NCBI GenBank assembly: GCA_964563495.1
Contig: CAZLYK010000163.1
Coordinates: forward strand, 1-11,723
Direction of reading: 5' to 3'
Length of the DNA: 11,723 nt
Source of the DNA: CAZLYK01 sp964563495
Lineage (GTDB): Bacteria; Acidobacteriota; Blastocatellia; RBC074
Shown here piece by piece: positions 1-7,740 of this stretch. The notes below the pieces were generated by a model, which saw nothing but the letters and a program-made list of their open reading frames with translations, did no database searches and was not told the origin of the DNA. Within the stretch, counting starts at the first letter, position 1. Each line of letters begins with the position of its first letter. Position numbers and translations under genes: made by a program.

Positions 1-2
1 TA

Positions 3-506
3 TCCGATGTCACGCTCAGCCGATCGATCGGCGGGGCGAAGCACTTCCGCGGCCAGAACCCGCAGCCGGGCACGGTGATCAGCTATTTTCTGAGCTCTCT
101 GCCATCCGGCGATGTTAAAGTCACGATCTCTGACATCAATGGCAAGGTGCTGAGGAACATCAATGGCTCGAAGGAAATCGGCCTTAATCGAGTGCAGTGG
201 AATCTGCGCGGGGATCCGCCGCCGCGGCCTGCCGGTATGCGTCCGGGCGGACCGGGGGGCGGAGGCCCGCCGGAACAGCAACCACAACCCGCCGTTCCAG
301 GACGGCAAGCCGGCGGCCAGCAGCCCCCGGCTCAGCAGGGACAGCCCACCCCCGGCGGAACCGGACAGTTTGGCGGCGGAGGCCGTTTCGGAGCATTCGC
401 TTTCGGACCGGCAATCGACCCCGGCGTCTATTTAGTCAAAATCACTGTTGACGGCAAAGAGCTGACGACCAGGGTCGTCGTCGAAGCCGATAACTGGCAG
501 CAATGA
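3..506 (+). CDS. C-terminal end of a BNR/sortilin-type beta-propeller (glycosyl hydrolase-like) protein, 5' partial
   Basis: The reading frame is open from base 3 and ends at TGA 504-506, so only the last 167 codons are in the window. The stretch HFRGQNPQPGTVISYFL, then VKVTISDINGKVLR and GLNRVQWNLRG, matches the FlgD-like/Ig-type beta-sandwich that ends many exported WD40/YVTN/BNR (VPS10/sortilin-like) proteins. That domain is interrupted after WNLRG by a Gly/Pro/Gln-rich low-complexity stretch (about bases 216-398) and resumes with DPGVYLVKITVDGKELTTRVVVEAD. The GTG at base 75 is an internal valine codon, since coding similarity continues upstream of it. The protein is probably exported; the catalytic or binding propeller lies outside the window, so no substrate can be named. 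It ends 15 nt before the ketosynthase gene and need not belong functionally to the block downstream. The family call is by recalled motif resemblance. Confidence 0.72.
   Translation, partial: SDVTLSRSIGGAKHFRGQNPQPGTVISYFLSSLPSGDVKVTISDINGKVLRNINGSKEIGLNRVQWNLRGDPPPRPAGMRPGGPGGGGPPEQQPQPAVPGRQAGGQQPPAQQGQPTPGGTGQFGGGGRFGAFAFGPAIDPGVYLVKITVDGKELTTRVVVEADNWQQ
216..398 (+). repeat. Low-complexity Gly/Pro/Gln-rich coding insert
   Basis: About 60 codons within the partial BNR-type gene encode almost only G, P, Q, A and R (for example PGGPGGGGPPEQQPQP and QQPPAQQGQPTPGG). The insert sits in a loop between two conserved strand segments of the C-terminal beta-sandwich. It is probably a flexible surface linker. 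The skewed composition also creates spurious open frames on both strands here. Confidence 0.7.
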
Positions 507-521
507 AAGCGAAAAAATAAA

Positions 522-1787
522 ATGCACACGCCCAAAACTCTGCGACGCGTCGTCATCACAGGTGTCGGCTGCGTCAGTCCAATCGGTATCGGCAAGGAAG
601 TGTTCTGGCAGTCAATCAGGAAAGGCCGGAGTGGGATTGACCGGATCACGCGCTTTGAGACCGGCGATCTGCCCGTCCAGATCGCCGGTGAGGTGCGGGA
701 TTTCGATCCCGATCAATTTATCGCGCCAAAGGATCGCCAGCACGTCTCTCACGCCGTAGCTTTTGCGATCGCGGCGGCCGATCTGACTTTTAAAGATGCG
801 GGTATCGACCCGAGAGCGATGAGCCTGGACGAGCGCCGCGATATCGGCATCGTGTTTGGAAGCGGCGGCGCCAGCCTGGGCTTCATCGAGAAGCAATATC
901 GCTACTACTTCGCCAACGAAGCAAAGCGAGCGAGCATTTACACGATTCCGACCGCGACGCCGGGGTCGCTGCCGAGCGAAGTCTCGATGGCCTTTGGCCT
1001 CAAGGGGTTCAGCCATCTGATCTCGACCGGCTGCACATCGTCGACTGATGCAATCAACTATGCAGCCCAGCAAATCGCCCTCGGCCGGATCAATCAAGTG
1101 GTCACGGGAGGAGTCGATGCCCCGCTCGCACACAGTTTCATGCTCGCCTTCTGCTCCATGAAGGTCATGACTCCATCGTGGAACGAAGAACCGCATCGAG
1201 GTTCACGCCCGTTCAGCAAGGACCGCGACGGATTCGTGCTCGCCGAGGGAGCATATTTTCTCATGCTCGAAGAGCTCGAACACGCGCGCGAGCGTGGAGC
1301 GCGGGTTTATGCCGAGATCGCCGGTTACGGTTCAACCTGCGATGCGCATCACCGCGTCCGTCTCGATGAAAGCGGAATCGAGCCGGCGCGCGCCATGACC
1401 CTGGCGATGAATGATGCCGGGATCGGCCCCGACGACGTCGACTACATCAACCTCCACGGCACGTCGACCGAATTGAACGATCGGATTGAAACACGCGCGG
1501 TCAAACTGGCGACCGGAGACCGCGCTTATCGGATCCCGATGAGCGCGACCAAATCGATGATCGGCCACCCACAGGGCGCCTCCGGCGCGGCAGGGTTGAT
1601 CGCGACGCTCGGCGGGATGATTGGAGGTTTTCTGCCCCCGACGATCAATCTGGAGATAGCCGACCCCGAGTGCGACCTGGATTATGTGCCGAACCAGTCG
1701 CGGCCGGCCAAGATCAATTATGCGCTCTGCAATTGCATCGGATTCGGGTCGAAGAATTCGGCCATGGTCGTGAGAAATATGGATTGA
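522..1787 (+). CDS. Beta-ketoacyl-ACP synthase, FabF-like (KAS II / KS-alpha-like)
   Basis: This 421-residue protein has the usual length and layout of a FabF-type condensing enzyme, which joins an acyl-Cys intermediate to malonyl-ACP by decarboxylative Claisen condensation in the cytoplasm. The N-terminal RRVVITGVGCVSPIG motif (8-22) is typical. The active site is complete: Cys171 in STGCTSSTDAI, His312 in LHGTSTELND, Lys344 in SATKSMIGHPQGASGA and His349. The spacings (141, 32 and 5) are almost those of E. coli FabF. GFGSKNS (407-413) replaces the common GFGGxN loop. GCTSS rather than ACATG around the nucleophile recalls the KS-alpha subunits of type II polyketide synthases (TGCTSGLD), so a specialised lipid or polyene role is possible. 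No ACP, chain-length factor or reductase gene is adjacent. The start ATG has only a weak A-rich ribosome site. The gene is 4 nt upstream of pyrE and probably co-transcribed with it. The fold and chemistry are secure; the substrate is not. Confidence 0.9.
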   Translation: MHTPKTLRRVVITGVGCVSPIGIGKEVFWQSIRKGRSGIDRITRFETGDLPVQIAGEVRDFDPDQFIAPKDRQHVSHAVAFAIAAADLTFKDAGIDPRAMSLDERRDIGIVFGSGGASLGFIEKQYRYYFANEAKRASIYTIPTATPGSLPSEVSMAFGLKGFSHLISTGCTSSTDAINYAAQQIALGRINQVVTGGVDAPLAHSFMLAFCSMKVMTPSWNEEPHRGSRPFSKDRDGFVLAEGAYFLMLEELEHARERGARVYAEIAGYGSTCDAHHRVRLDESGIEPARAMTLAMNDAGIGPDDVDYINLHGTSTELNDRIETRAVKLATGDRAYRIPMSATKSMIGHPQGASGAAGLIATLGGMIGGFLPPTINLEIADPECDLDYVPNQSRPAKINYALCNCIGFGSKNSAMVVRNMD

Positions 1788-1791
1788 ACCT

Positions 1792-2373
1792 ATGACGACC
1801 GAAGAAGTCTTGAGGATTTTTGAGCAGCACGGGGCGCTCCTCAACGGCCATTTTCTGCTCAGCTCCGGTCTCCATAGCCCGCGATATTTACAATGCGCTC
1901 TGGTGCTGCAGCATCCGGTCGTGGCGGAAAAGCTCTGCGCGGATCTGGCCGGAAAAACCCGCTCCGACCGGCGGATCGGCGAGATAGATCTGGTCATCGC
2001 GCCGGCGTTGGGCGGCGTGATCGTCGCGTACGAAGTCGCCCGCGCCCTGGGTGTACGCGCGCTCTTCACCGAGCGCCAGGACGGGGCGATGGCGCTGCGT
2101 CGCGGGTTTCAGATCCAACCCGGGGAGCGCGCCCTGGTGGTCGAGGACGTGGTGACCACTGGAGGCTCGACGCGTGAGGTCATGGAGGTCGTCGTTCAAC
2201 ATGGCGGGAAAGCCGTGGCCGCCGCTTCGTTGATCGACCGCAGCGGCGGCTCGGTCGATCTGGGCGTCCCGCGACACGCCCTGGCGGTGCTCGAAGCGCC
2301 GACCTACAAACCCGAAGAGTGCCCGCTCTGTCGGGCCGGCTCGACGGCGATCAAGCCGGGTAGCCGGAAATGA
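1792..2373 (+). CDS. pyrE: Orotate phosphoribosyltransferase
   Basis: PyrE converts orotate plus PRPP to orotidine 5'-phosphate and pyrophosphate in de novo pyrimidine synthesis. The 193-residue protein carries the N-terminal GHFLLSSGLHSPRYLQC segment (19-35), the catalytic loop region ERQDGAMALRRGF (94-106), and the PRPP-binding signature LVVEDVVTTGGST (115-127) with paired acidic residues Glu118-Asp119. The C-terminal ECPLCRAGSTAIKPGSR (176-192), with Cys177 and Cys180, is typical of the PyrE subgroup often found in thermophiles and deep-branching bacteria. The length is normal. The gene starts 4 nt after the ketosynthase stop and its last codon overlaps the truA start (ATGA), so translational coupling is likely. 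Its product is needed for UTP and CTP, the latter being the co-substrate of CdsA encoded downstream, though that link is only contextual. Confidence 0.95.
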   Translation: MTTEEVLRIFEQHGALLNGHFLLSSGLHSPRYLQCALVLQHPVVAEKLCADLAGKTRSDRRIGEIDLVIAPALGGVIVAYEVARALGVRALFTERQDGAMALRRGFQIQPGERALVVEDVVTTGGSTREVMEVVVQHGGKAVAAASLIDRSGGSVDLGVPRHALAVLEAPTYKPEECPLCRAGSTAIKPGSRK

Positions 2374-3107
2374 CCATGAAATATCGGATTACTCTCGCAT
2401 ACGATGGGACTGATTACTCCGGCTGGCAGCTTCAGCTCGGCCATCCGACGATTCAAAGTCTTTTAAATGGGGCGCTGGGAAGACTCGAAGGTGCGCCCGT
2501 CATCACCCACGCGGCGGGCCGGACCGATGCCGGCGGACACGCCGAAGGACAGGTAGTATCATTCGACCTGACGCAGGTCTGGGCCGGCCGCGATCTATTG
2601 CGAGCTCTCAACGGTAATCTACCGCCCGACATTCGTGTGATTGAGGCAGAGCCGGCGCGGCCGGACTTTCACGCACGCTTCCATGCAAAGCGCAAGACCT
2701 ATCGCTATCAGATCTGCACCGCCGAAGTCATGAGCCCGTTTCTGTTTCGCTACGCCTGGCATTATCCGTACCGGCTCGATCCCGAGAGGATCCGCGAAGA
2801 GGCGCGCTCCCTGCTCGGGACCCACGATTTCACGGCCTTCACCGTCTCGGAATGTGAGACCAGGACGCGCGTGCGGACAATCACCGAGATCGACGCCGTC
2901 AGCGGCGACGACCTGCTCATCCTCTATTTTTCCGGCGACGGATTTCTGCGCTACCAGGTGCGGACCATGGTCAGCGCGCTGGCCGATTCCAATCGTGGGC
3001 GGCTCAAGGCCGGATCGATCGCCGGGTTGCTGGCGAGCCGTGACCGGACGGAGGCGGGCGCCCCGGCTCCGGCCAAAGGGTTGACGTTGATGAAAGTCGA
3101 GTATTAG
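2370..3107 (+). CDS. truA: tRNA pseudouridine(38-40) synthase TruA
   Basis: TruA isomerises uridines 38-40 in the anticodon arm of many tRNAs to pseudouridine. The 245-residue protein has the family's opening YRITLAYDGTDYSGWQ (4-20) and the catalytic motif GRTDAGGHAEGQ (50-61) with nucleophile Asp53. It also has KTYRYQI (109-115) with the active-site tyrosine, GDGFLRYQVRTMV (189-201) with the conserved Arg198, and the usual end AKGLTLMKVEY. The canonical GRTDAGVHA has Gly in place of Val here, and the MVRxxVG segment reads QVRTMVS, so the protein is somewhat divergent but keeps its key residues. The ATG at 2370 overlaps the pyrE stop as ATGA; an in-frame ATG at 2376 would give a more typical MKYRI start. 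The overlap favours coupled translation with pyrE. Confidence 0.94.
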   Translation: MTMKYRITLAYDGTDYSGWQLQLGHPTIQSLLNGALGRLEGAPVITHAAGRTDAGGHAEGQVVSFDLTQVWAGRDLLRALNGNLPPDIRVIEAEPARPDFHARFHAKRKTYRYQICTAEVMSPFLFRYAWHYPYRLDPERIREEARSLLGTHDFTAFTVSECETRTRVRTITEIDAVSGDDLLILYFSGDGFLRYQVRTMVSALADSNRGRLKAGSIAGLLASRDRTEAGAPAPAKGLTLMKVEY

Positions 3108-3150
3108 TATGCCTAATTGTCATCCGCGGTCTTTCGTGATCCGTGTCAGA

Positions 3151-3172
3151 CAATGATCAGCCTCGATCATTG
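3151..3172. repeat. Short inverted repeat upstream of the preferred uppS start
   Basis: An 8-bp perfect inverted repeat, CAATGATC, six bases (AGCCTC), then GATCATTG, lies 28 nt before the ATG at 3200. It is AT-rich and has no T-run, so it is not a convincing terminator. It could be an operator or leader hairpin, or chance. If uppS started at the GTG at 3143 it would lie inside the gene. Confidence 0.3.
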
Positions 3173-3187
3173 ATTGAACGGCCGCCC

Positions 3188-3192
3188 GGTGA
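3188..3192 (+). promoter_or_regulatory. Ribosome binding site supporting the ATG 3200 start of uppS
   Basis: GGTGA matches part of the anti-Shine-Dalgarno complement (GGAGGTGATC) and sits 7 nt before ATG 3200. No comparable site precedes the alternative GTG at 3143. The match is short, so this is suggestive only. Confidence 0.4.
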
Positions 3193-3199
3193 CAATTCC

Positions 3200-4027
3200 A
3201 TGTCCGACGGCGAGAAGACAATGCTAAAAGATTTTGCCGGCCTGATCGAGCCTGGCTCACGCGATGAGCAATTGCTCAACCAAATCGATTTCACCCGCCT
3301 GCCGCGCCATATTGCGGTGATCATGGATGGTAATGGCCGCTGGGCAAAGCGCAGGCTATTGCCGCGCGTCGCCGGGCATCGCGCCGGGGTCGAAGCGGTG
3401 CGCTCGACGGTCGAGACCAGCGCCCGGCTCGGGATCGAAGTCCTGACGCTCTATGCTTTCTCGGTTGAGAACTGGAAACGCCCGCCCTTCGAGATCGAAG
3501 CGCTCATGACTTTTCTCAAAGAGTATCTGCGCAAAGAGCTCGAAAATATCCATCGCAATAACATCCGTTTTCAAACCATCGGCCGCACCAACGAGCTCGA
3601 TGAGTCGGTCCAGTTCGAGCTCCGCTCGGCGATCCGCAAAACCGCCGGCAATACCGGCATGGTCCTCAACGTGGCGTTGAATTACGGCGGCCGCGTCGAG
3701 ATGGTCGACGCGTTTCGCAAGCTGCTTGAGAAGTGTTTAAGCGAAGGGCGTGCTCCCGAGTCGATCACCGAAGCCGACATCAGCCGCCAGCTCTACACTG
3801 CTGAGCTGCCCGACCCCGACCTGCTCATCCGCACCAGCGGCGAGATGCGCGTGAGCAATTTCCTGCTCTGGCAGATCGCTTACGCCGAGATCTACGTGAC
3901 CGAGATGCTCTGGCCGGATTTTCGCCGCCCCGATCTCTTCGCCGCCATCGTCGATTATCAAAAACGCGATCGCCGCTACGGCGGTTTGAATGAAGGCGCG
4001 CAGCGCGCAGTAGTCAACGCATCCTGA
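3200..4027 (+). CDS. uppS: Undecaprenyl diphosphate synthase (cis-prenyltransferase)
   Basis: UppS adds eight isopentenyl units in cis to farnesyl diphosphate, giving the C55 lipid carrier for peptidoglycan and surface glycans. From ATG 3200 the protein has 275 residues. HIAVIMDGNGRWAK (37-50) holds the catalytic Asp43; AGHRAGVEAV, YAFSVENWKR (85-94), LNVALNYGGR (156-165) and DLLIRTSGEMRVSNFLLWQIAYAE (positions 207-230) supply the IPP and Mg sites, including Arg211, Arg217 and Glu230. Start choice: the frame is open back to a GTG at 3143 (294 residues) with no ribosome site, whereas ATG 3200 has GGTGA at 3188-3192 with a 7-nt spacer; ATG 3221 is a third option. E. coli UppS is about 253 residues with its Asp near 26, so the shorter starts fit better. 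The gene lies between truA and cdsA and is followed by dxr, whose pathway supplies its precursors. Confidence 0.94.
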   Translation: MSDGEKTMLKDFAGLIEPGSRDEQLLNQIDFTRLPRHIAVIMDGNGRWAKRRLLPRVAGHRAGVEAVRSTVETSARLGIEVLTLYAFSVENWKRPPFEIEALMTFLKEYLRKELENIHRNNIRFQTIGRTNELDESVQFELRSAIRKTAGNTGMVLNVALNYGGRVEMVDAFRKLLEKCLSEGRAPESITEADISRQLYTAELPDPDLLIRTSGEMRVSNFLLWQIAYAEIYVTEMLWPDFRRPDLFAAIVDYQKRDRRYGGLNEGAQRAVVNAS

Positions 4028-4042
4028 CCCGGTCGCTTCTGC

Positions 4043-4849
<807 letters not shown>

Positions 4850-4855
4850 TCCTGT

Positions 4856-6079
4856 ATGAAGCAAATCTCCATTCTCGGATCAACCGGCTCGATCGGCTGC
4901 AACACATTGCGGGTCGTCGATGCCTTTCAAGGCGAATTCGGCGTCGCCGCGCTTGGCGCCGGATCGAACGTGGGGTTGCTCGCACAACAGATTGAGCGTT
5001 ACCGCCCGCGGGTCGTCTCGGTCTCCGACGAAGAGAGTGCCGAAAAGCTCAGCCGCGAGTTGAAGAGGAGGGCGGTCGACTCGACGCCGGAGATCGGCAT
5101 CGGGGTTGAGGGTCTCTGCCGGGTCGCGACCGCCGAAGGCGCAGAGATCGTCATCGGCGCGGTCGTCGGTGCGCTTGGCCTGCTGCCGACCTATCGCGCG
5201 CTTGAACTGGGTCGTCGCGTCGCGCTCGCCAATAAAGAGACGCTGGTCATCGCCGGAGAGTTGATGGCGCGGGCCGCTGAGAAGTCTGGCGCCGAGCTGC
5301 TCCCCGTCGACAGCGAACATAACGCCCTCCACCAGTGCCTGCGCGGCGAAACTCGCCGGGAGTTGAAGAGACTGATCCTGACCGCCTCCGGCGGACCGTT
5401 CCGGACCGCTCACCTGGAGGAGATCGAAAACGCCACACCCGCCCAGGCGCTCAAACATCCGACCTGGCGGATGGGCGCAAAGATCACCATCGATTCAGCA
5501 ACCATGATGAACAAAGGACTGGAAGTGATCGAAGCGCACTGGCTCTTCAATTGCCGGGCCGAGGAGATAGATATCGTCCTGCACCCGCAATCGGTCGTCC
5601 ATTCAATGATTGAACTGGTCGACGGATCGATCATCGCCCAGCTCGGCGTGACCGATATGCGACACGCGATTCAATACGCGCTGACCTACCCCGATCGTCG
5701 CCCGACTGCGCTGCCGCCTCTCGACCTGACCACTCTCAGCCGGCTGGAATTCTTTGCCCCCGATCCCGAAAGATTTCCCTGCGTCGAGCTGGCCTACCGC
5801 GCCCTGCGCGCGGGTGGAACCATGCCCGCCGTGCTCAATGCCGCGAACGAAATTGCGGTCGCCGCCTTCCTCGACGAGCAGATCAGATTCGGCGATATCC
5901 CTCGCCTCATCGCCGCCGCGTGCGAAGCCCACACTCCCCAACCCGCCGCCAGTCTTGAGGCGGTGCTCGCCGCCGACGCCTGGGCCCGCGACTGGGTCAA
6001 AGCAGAAATAGACAGGCTTAACCGGATTTCAACCGGATTAAACAGGATTAAAGATAAAGGAGAAAAATATCCGGTTTAA
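4856..6079 (+). CDS. dxr: 1-deoxy-D-xylulose 5-phosphate reductoisomerase
   Basis: Dxr converts DXP to 2-C-methyl-D-erythritol 4-phosphate with NADPH, the first committed step of the MEP isoprenoid pathway. The 407-residue protein has the NADPH loop GSTGSIG (8-14), NKETLVIAGE (126-135), and metal ligands Asp152 and Glu154 in VDSEHNALHQ with Glu223 in MNKGLEVIEAHW. The substrate-binding SGGPF (178-182), the flexible loop HPTWRMGAKITIDSAT (201-216) with His201 and Ser214, and HPQSVVHSMIE are present, and LNAANEIAVAAFL lies in the C-terminal domain. The odd part is the tail: residues 386-407 (DRLNRISTGLNRIKDKGEKYPV, split as DRLNRISTGLN and RIKDKGEKYPV) are encoded by a palindromic intergenic-type repeat, and the TAA stop lies in its right arm. 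The conserved fold ends before this, so activity should be unaffected. The gene starts 6 nt after cdsA; rseP follows 148 nt later. Confidence 0.96.
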   Translation: MKQISILGSTGSIGCNTLRVVDAFQGEFGVAALGAGSNVGLLAQQIERYRPRVVSVSDEESAEKLSRELKRRAVDSTPEIGIGVEGLCRVATAEGAEIVIGAVVGALGLLPTYRALELGRRVALANKETLVIAGELMARAAEKSGAELLPVDSEHNALHQCLRGETRRELKRLILTASGGPFRTAHLEEIENATPAQALKHPTWRMGAKITIDSATMMNKGLEVIEAHWLFNCRAEEIDIVLHPQSVVHSMIELVDGSIIAQLGVTDMRHAIQYALTYPDRRPTALPPLDLTTLSRLEFFAPDPERFPCVELAYRALRAGGTMPAVLNAANEIAVAAFLDEQIRFGDIPRLIAAACEAHTPQPAASLEAVLAADAWARDWVKAEIDRLNRISTGLNRIKDKGEKYPV

Positions 6080-6106
6080 TCCGGTTGAAATCCGGTTAAG
6101 CCTGTC
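6011..6106. repeat. Large palindromic repeat (copy A) at the dxr 3' end
   Basis: A perfect 33-bp inverted repeat: left arm 6011-6043 (starting GACAGGCTTAACCGGATT) and right arm 6074-6106 (ending CCGGTTAAGCCTGTC), with a 30-nt A-rich centre. One mismatch beyond the arms, four more bases can pair. Each arm is itself built from near-direct units of the form AACCGGATT/AACAGGATT. No T-run follows, so it is not a classical intrinsic terminator, and I see no target-site duplication. It resembles REP-like or MITE-like dispersed extragenic repeats, and related sequences occur near 7639 and 11688. It overlaps the end of dxr. Confidence 0.9.
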
Positions 6107-6122
6107 TCTGAAACCCGCCGCT

Positions 6123-6151
6123 TTGACACACCTCTTTTCGTGCAATAAACT
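6123..6151 (+). promoter_or_regulatory. Candidate sigma70 promoter for rseP
   Basis: A consensus -35 box TTGACA (6123-6128), a 17-nt spacer and TAAACT (6146-6151, four of six matches with the key first T, A and last T) lie directly after the dxr repeat. Transcription would start near 6158, leaving a leader of about 70 nt before rseP. The site is placed to give rseP expression independent of the upstream operon. Inferred from sequence only. Confidence 0.55.
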
Positions 6152-6227
6152 GCTGGTGAGTATGGAATGAGGTTGTGCGGACGCCGGTCGATGATAGGCG
6201 GAGGCGATTTAGCCAAGGAGTTTTTAA

Positions 6228-7619
6228 GTGAGTATTGTAGCTTTTGTCGTCATTCTATGCGCGATGATTGTGATTCACGAGTTCGGTCACTTTATCGTCG
6301 CCAAGCTGCTGGGGATCGCGGTCGAGACCTTCTCTGTCGGTTTCGGGCCGCGTTTGCTGGGCTTCAAGTTTGGAGAGACTGATTATCGAATCAGTGCCAT
6401 TCCGCTCGGCGGTTATGTCAAATTCCGCGGCGAGAATATGGAGATGATCCAGGGCAAGAGCGAGGGAGCGGTTGACGAATTCCTCTCGCATCCGAAGTGG
6501 AAGCGGTTTCTGGTTGCCCTCGCCGGCCCGGTCTTCAACATCGCCACGGCTCTCATGATCCCCGCGATCGGCATCCTGATCGGTTTCCGCGACAGCGCCG
6601 ATCAAGTCCAGAAGCCGATCATTGGCCGGGTGGTCGCCGGCTCGTCCGCTGAAAAGGCCGGCTTGCAACCGGGCGATCGGGTCATTTCATATCACGGCCG
6701 GCAGAATCCGACCTGGCGAGATATCGATCTGGACGTCATGCTGCGACCCGAAGAAGAGATCCCGGTCATGGTCGAACGCCAGGGAAAGCTCCTCAATCTC
6801 ATGCTCAAACCCGCCGCGCGCCAGGTAGGCAGGGACCAGATCGGCGAATCGGGAATCGAGCCATACATCGCCCTCAGTAATGTCCGGATACTGAGACTAC
6901 GCTCAGGCATGCCCGCCGATCAAGCCGGCTTAAAACAGGGTGATAAGATCCTCTCGGTCAACGGACAGCCGATCATCGCCTGGCACAATTTCAAAGACGC
7001 ACTCCGCAACAGTAATGGGCAGCCGGTAGCGCTCAGGGTCGAGCGCGGCAACCAGACCTTGGACCTTCAAGCCACGCCGGTGCTGCAGGACGGTGAATAC
7101 AAGCTCGGCTTCGCCCCTGATCTTTCAGTCCTGGTCAAGACAAGTTCGTTTGCCACGGCTCTGCGCTACGGCTGGGAATATAACTGGATGTGGATGCGCC
7201 TGACCGGGGTCGCGTTCAAGCAGATCTTAAGCGGCCGGCGTTCGGCTCGCGAAGCCGTCGGCGGCCCGGTCAAGATCGCTCAAGAGACGATGGATACATA
7301 CGAGGTCGCCGGCTGGGCCGGAACGGTCAAGCTCATGGGCCTGCTCAGTCTCAACCTCGGCATCTTCAATTTGCTGCCGATCCCGGTGCTCGACGGCGGG
7401 GTGATTTTACTGATCATCGTCGAGGCGCTCATGGGACTCGTCGGATTGACGCTGACGATGAACGTGCGAGAGCGTTTCCAACAAGTCGGTTTCATCATGG
7501 TCCTGCTGCTCATGGGATTCGTCTTTATCAACGATTTCGTCAACCTGGGTCGAAACTTGTTCAGCAAGCCGGCCGCCCAGGAACAGCAAGCCCAGCCGCA
7601 ACCACAACCAAGCAAGTAA
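6228..7619 (+). CDS. rseP: RIP metalloprotease RseP (site-2 protease)
   Basis: RseP is a membrane zinc protease that cuts transmembrane segments, classically anti-sigma factors in envelope stress responses and leftover signal peptides. The 463-residue protein has the zinc motif HEFGH (17-21) in the first membrane helix, GYVKFRGEN (62-70), and a second helix region AGPVFNIATALMIPAIGILIG (99-119). Two PDZ-like domains follow (about 128-200, with GSSAEKAGLQPGDRV; about 212-290, with MPADQAGLKQGDKILSVNG). NLGIFNLLPIPVLDGG (376-391) contains the third zinc ligand, Asp389, and a final membrane helix precedes a Gln/Pro-rich tail (QEQQAQPQPQPSK). The GTG start is fixed by AAGGAG at 6215-6220, 7 nt upstream, and by the proximity of HEFGH to the N-terminus. 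The gene follows dxr as in many bacteria, but after 148 nt that hold a repeat and a candidate promoter. No sigma or anti-sigma gene is in the window, so its targets are unknown. Confidence 0.96.
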   Translation: MSIVAFVVILCAMIVIHEFGHFIVAKLLGIAVETFSVGFGPRLLGFKFGETDYRISAIPLGGYVKFRGENMEMIQGKSEGAVDEFLSHPKWKRFLVALAGPVFNIATALMIPAIGILIGFRDSADQVQKPIIGRVVAGSSAEKAGLQPGDRVISYHGRQNPTWRDIDLDVMLRPEEEIPVMVERQGKLLNLMLKPAARQVGRDQIGESGIEPYIALSNVRILRLRSGMPADQAGLKQGDKILSVNGQPIIAWHNFKDALRNSNGQPVALRVERGNQTLDLQATPVLQDGEYKLGFAPDLSVLVKTSSFATALRYGWEYNWMWMRLTGVAFKQILSGRRSAREAVGGPVKIAQETMDTYEVAGWAGTVKLMGLLSLNLGIFNLLPIPVLDGGVILLIIVEALMGLVGLTLTMNVRERFQQVGFIMVLLLMGFVFINDFVNLGRNLFSKPAAQEQQAQPQPQPSK

Positions 7620-7632
7620 TTTTCCAAAAACA

Positions 7633-7725
7633 AAACCGACAGGATTAACAAGATCCCTGCAGGATTTAACAAGACAGAATGCTTGTTAATCTCGCAGGGA
7701 TCTGGTTAATCCCGTCGGTTTTTTC
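7633..7725 (+). terminator. Large imperfect hairpin with T-run (repeat copy B), likely rseP terminator
   Basis: The left arm 7633-7674 and right arm 7683-7723 pair over about 41 bases with four mismatches and one bulge around an 8-nt loop (ACAGAATG). A run of six T (7720-7725) closes the structure. It begins 14 nt after the rseP stop, which suits a Rho-independent terminator. The arms belong to the same repeat family as the dxr-tail palindrome: GACAGGATTAAC at 7639-7650 and CAGGATTTAACAAGA at 7661-7675. The structure ends only 15 nt before the next gene. Confidence 0.75.
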
Positions 7726-7740
7726 CGCTCCTGGGGTTCT

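Noticed and set aside
184..451. Several overlapping open frames on both strands over the start of the window
   Set aside because: They are shadows created by the GC-rich, low-complexity Gly/Pro/Gln codons of the BNR-type gene; none has a ribosome site or recognisable motif.
612..2069. Long minus-strand open frames (194 and 245 codons) opposite the ketosynthase and pyrE
   Set aside because: They lie antisense to well-supported conserved genes, show Arg/Asp-rich random-like composition and match no family I know.
6011..6106. Possible CRISPR-like array of repeated AACCGGATT units
   Set aside because: The units are about 10 nt with no unique spacers and are arranged as a palindrome, not as direct repeats with spacers.
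6011..6106. Insertion sequence or complete MITE
   Set aside because: There is no transposase and no convincing target-site duplication at the flanks; I keep it only as a palindromic repeat.
6167..6382. 71-codon plus-strand open frame overlapping the rseP start
   Set aside because: It is out of frame with rseP, lacks its own strong ribosome site and encodes nothing recognisable; rseP explains the region.
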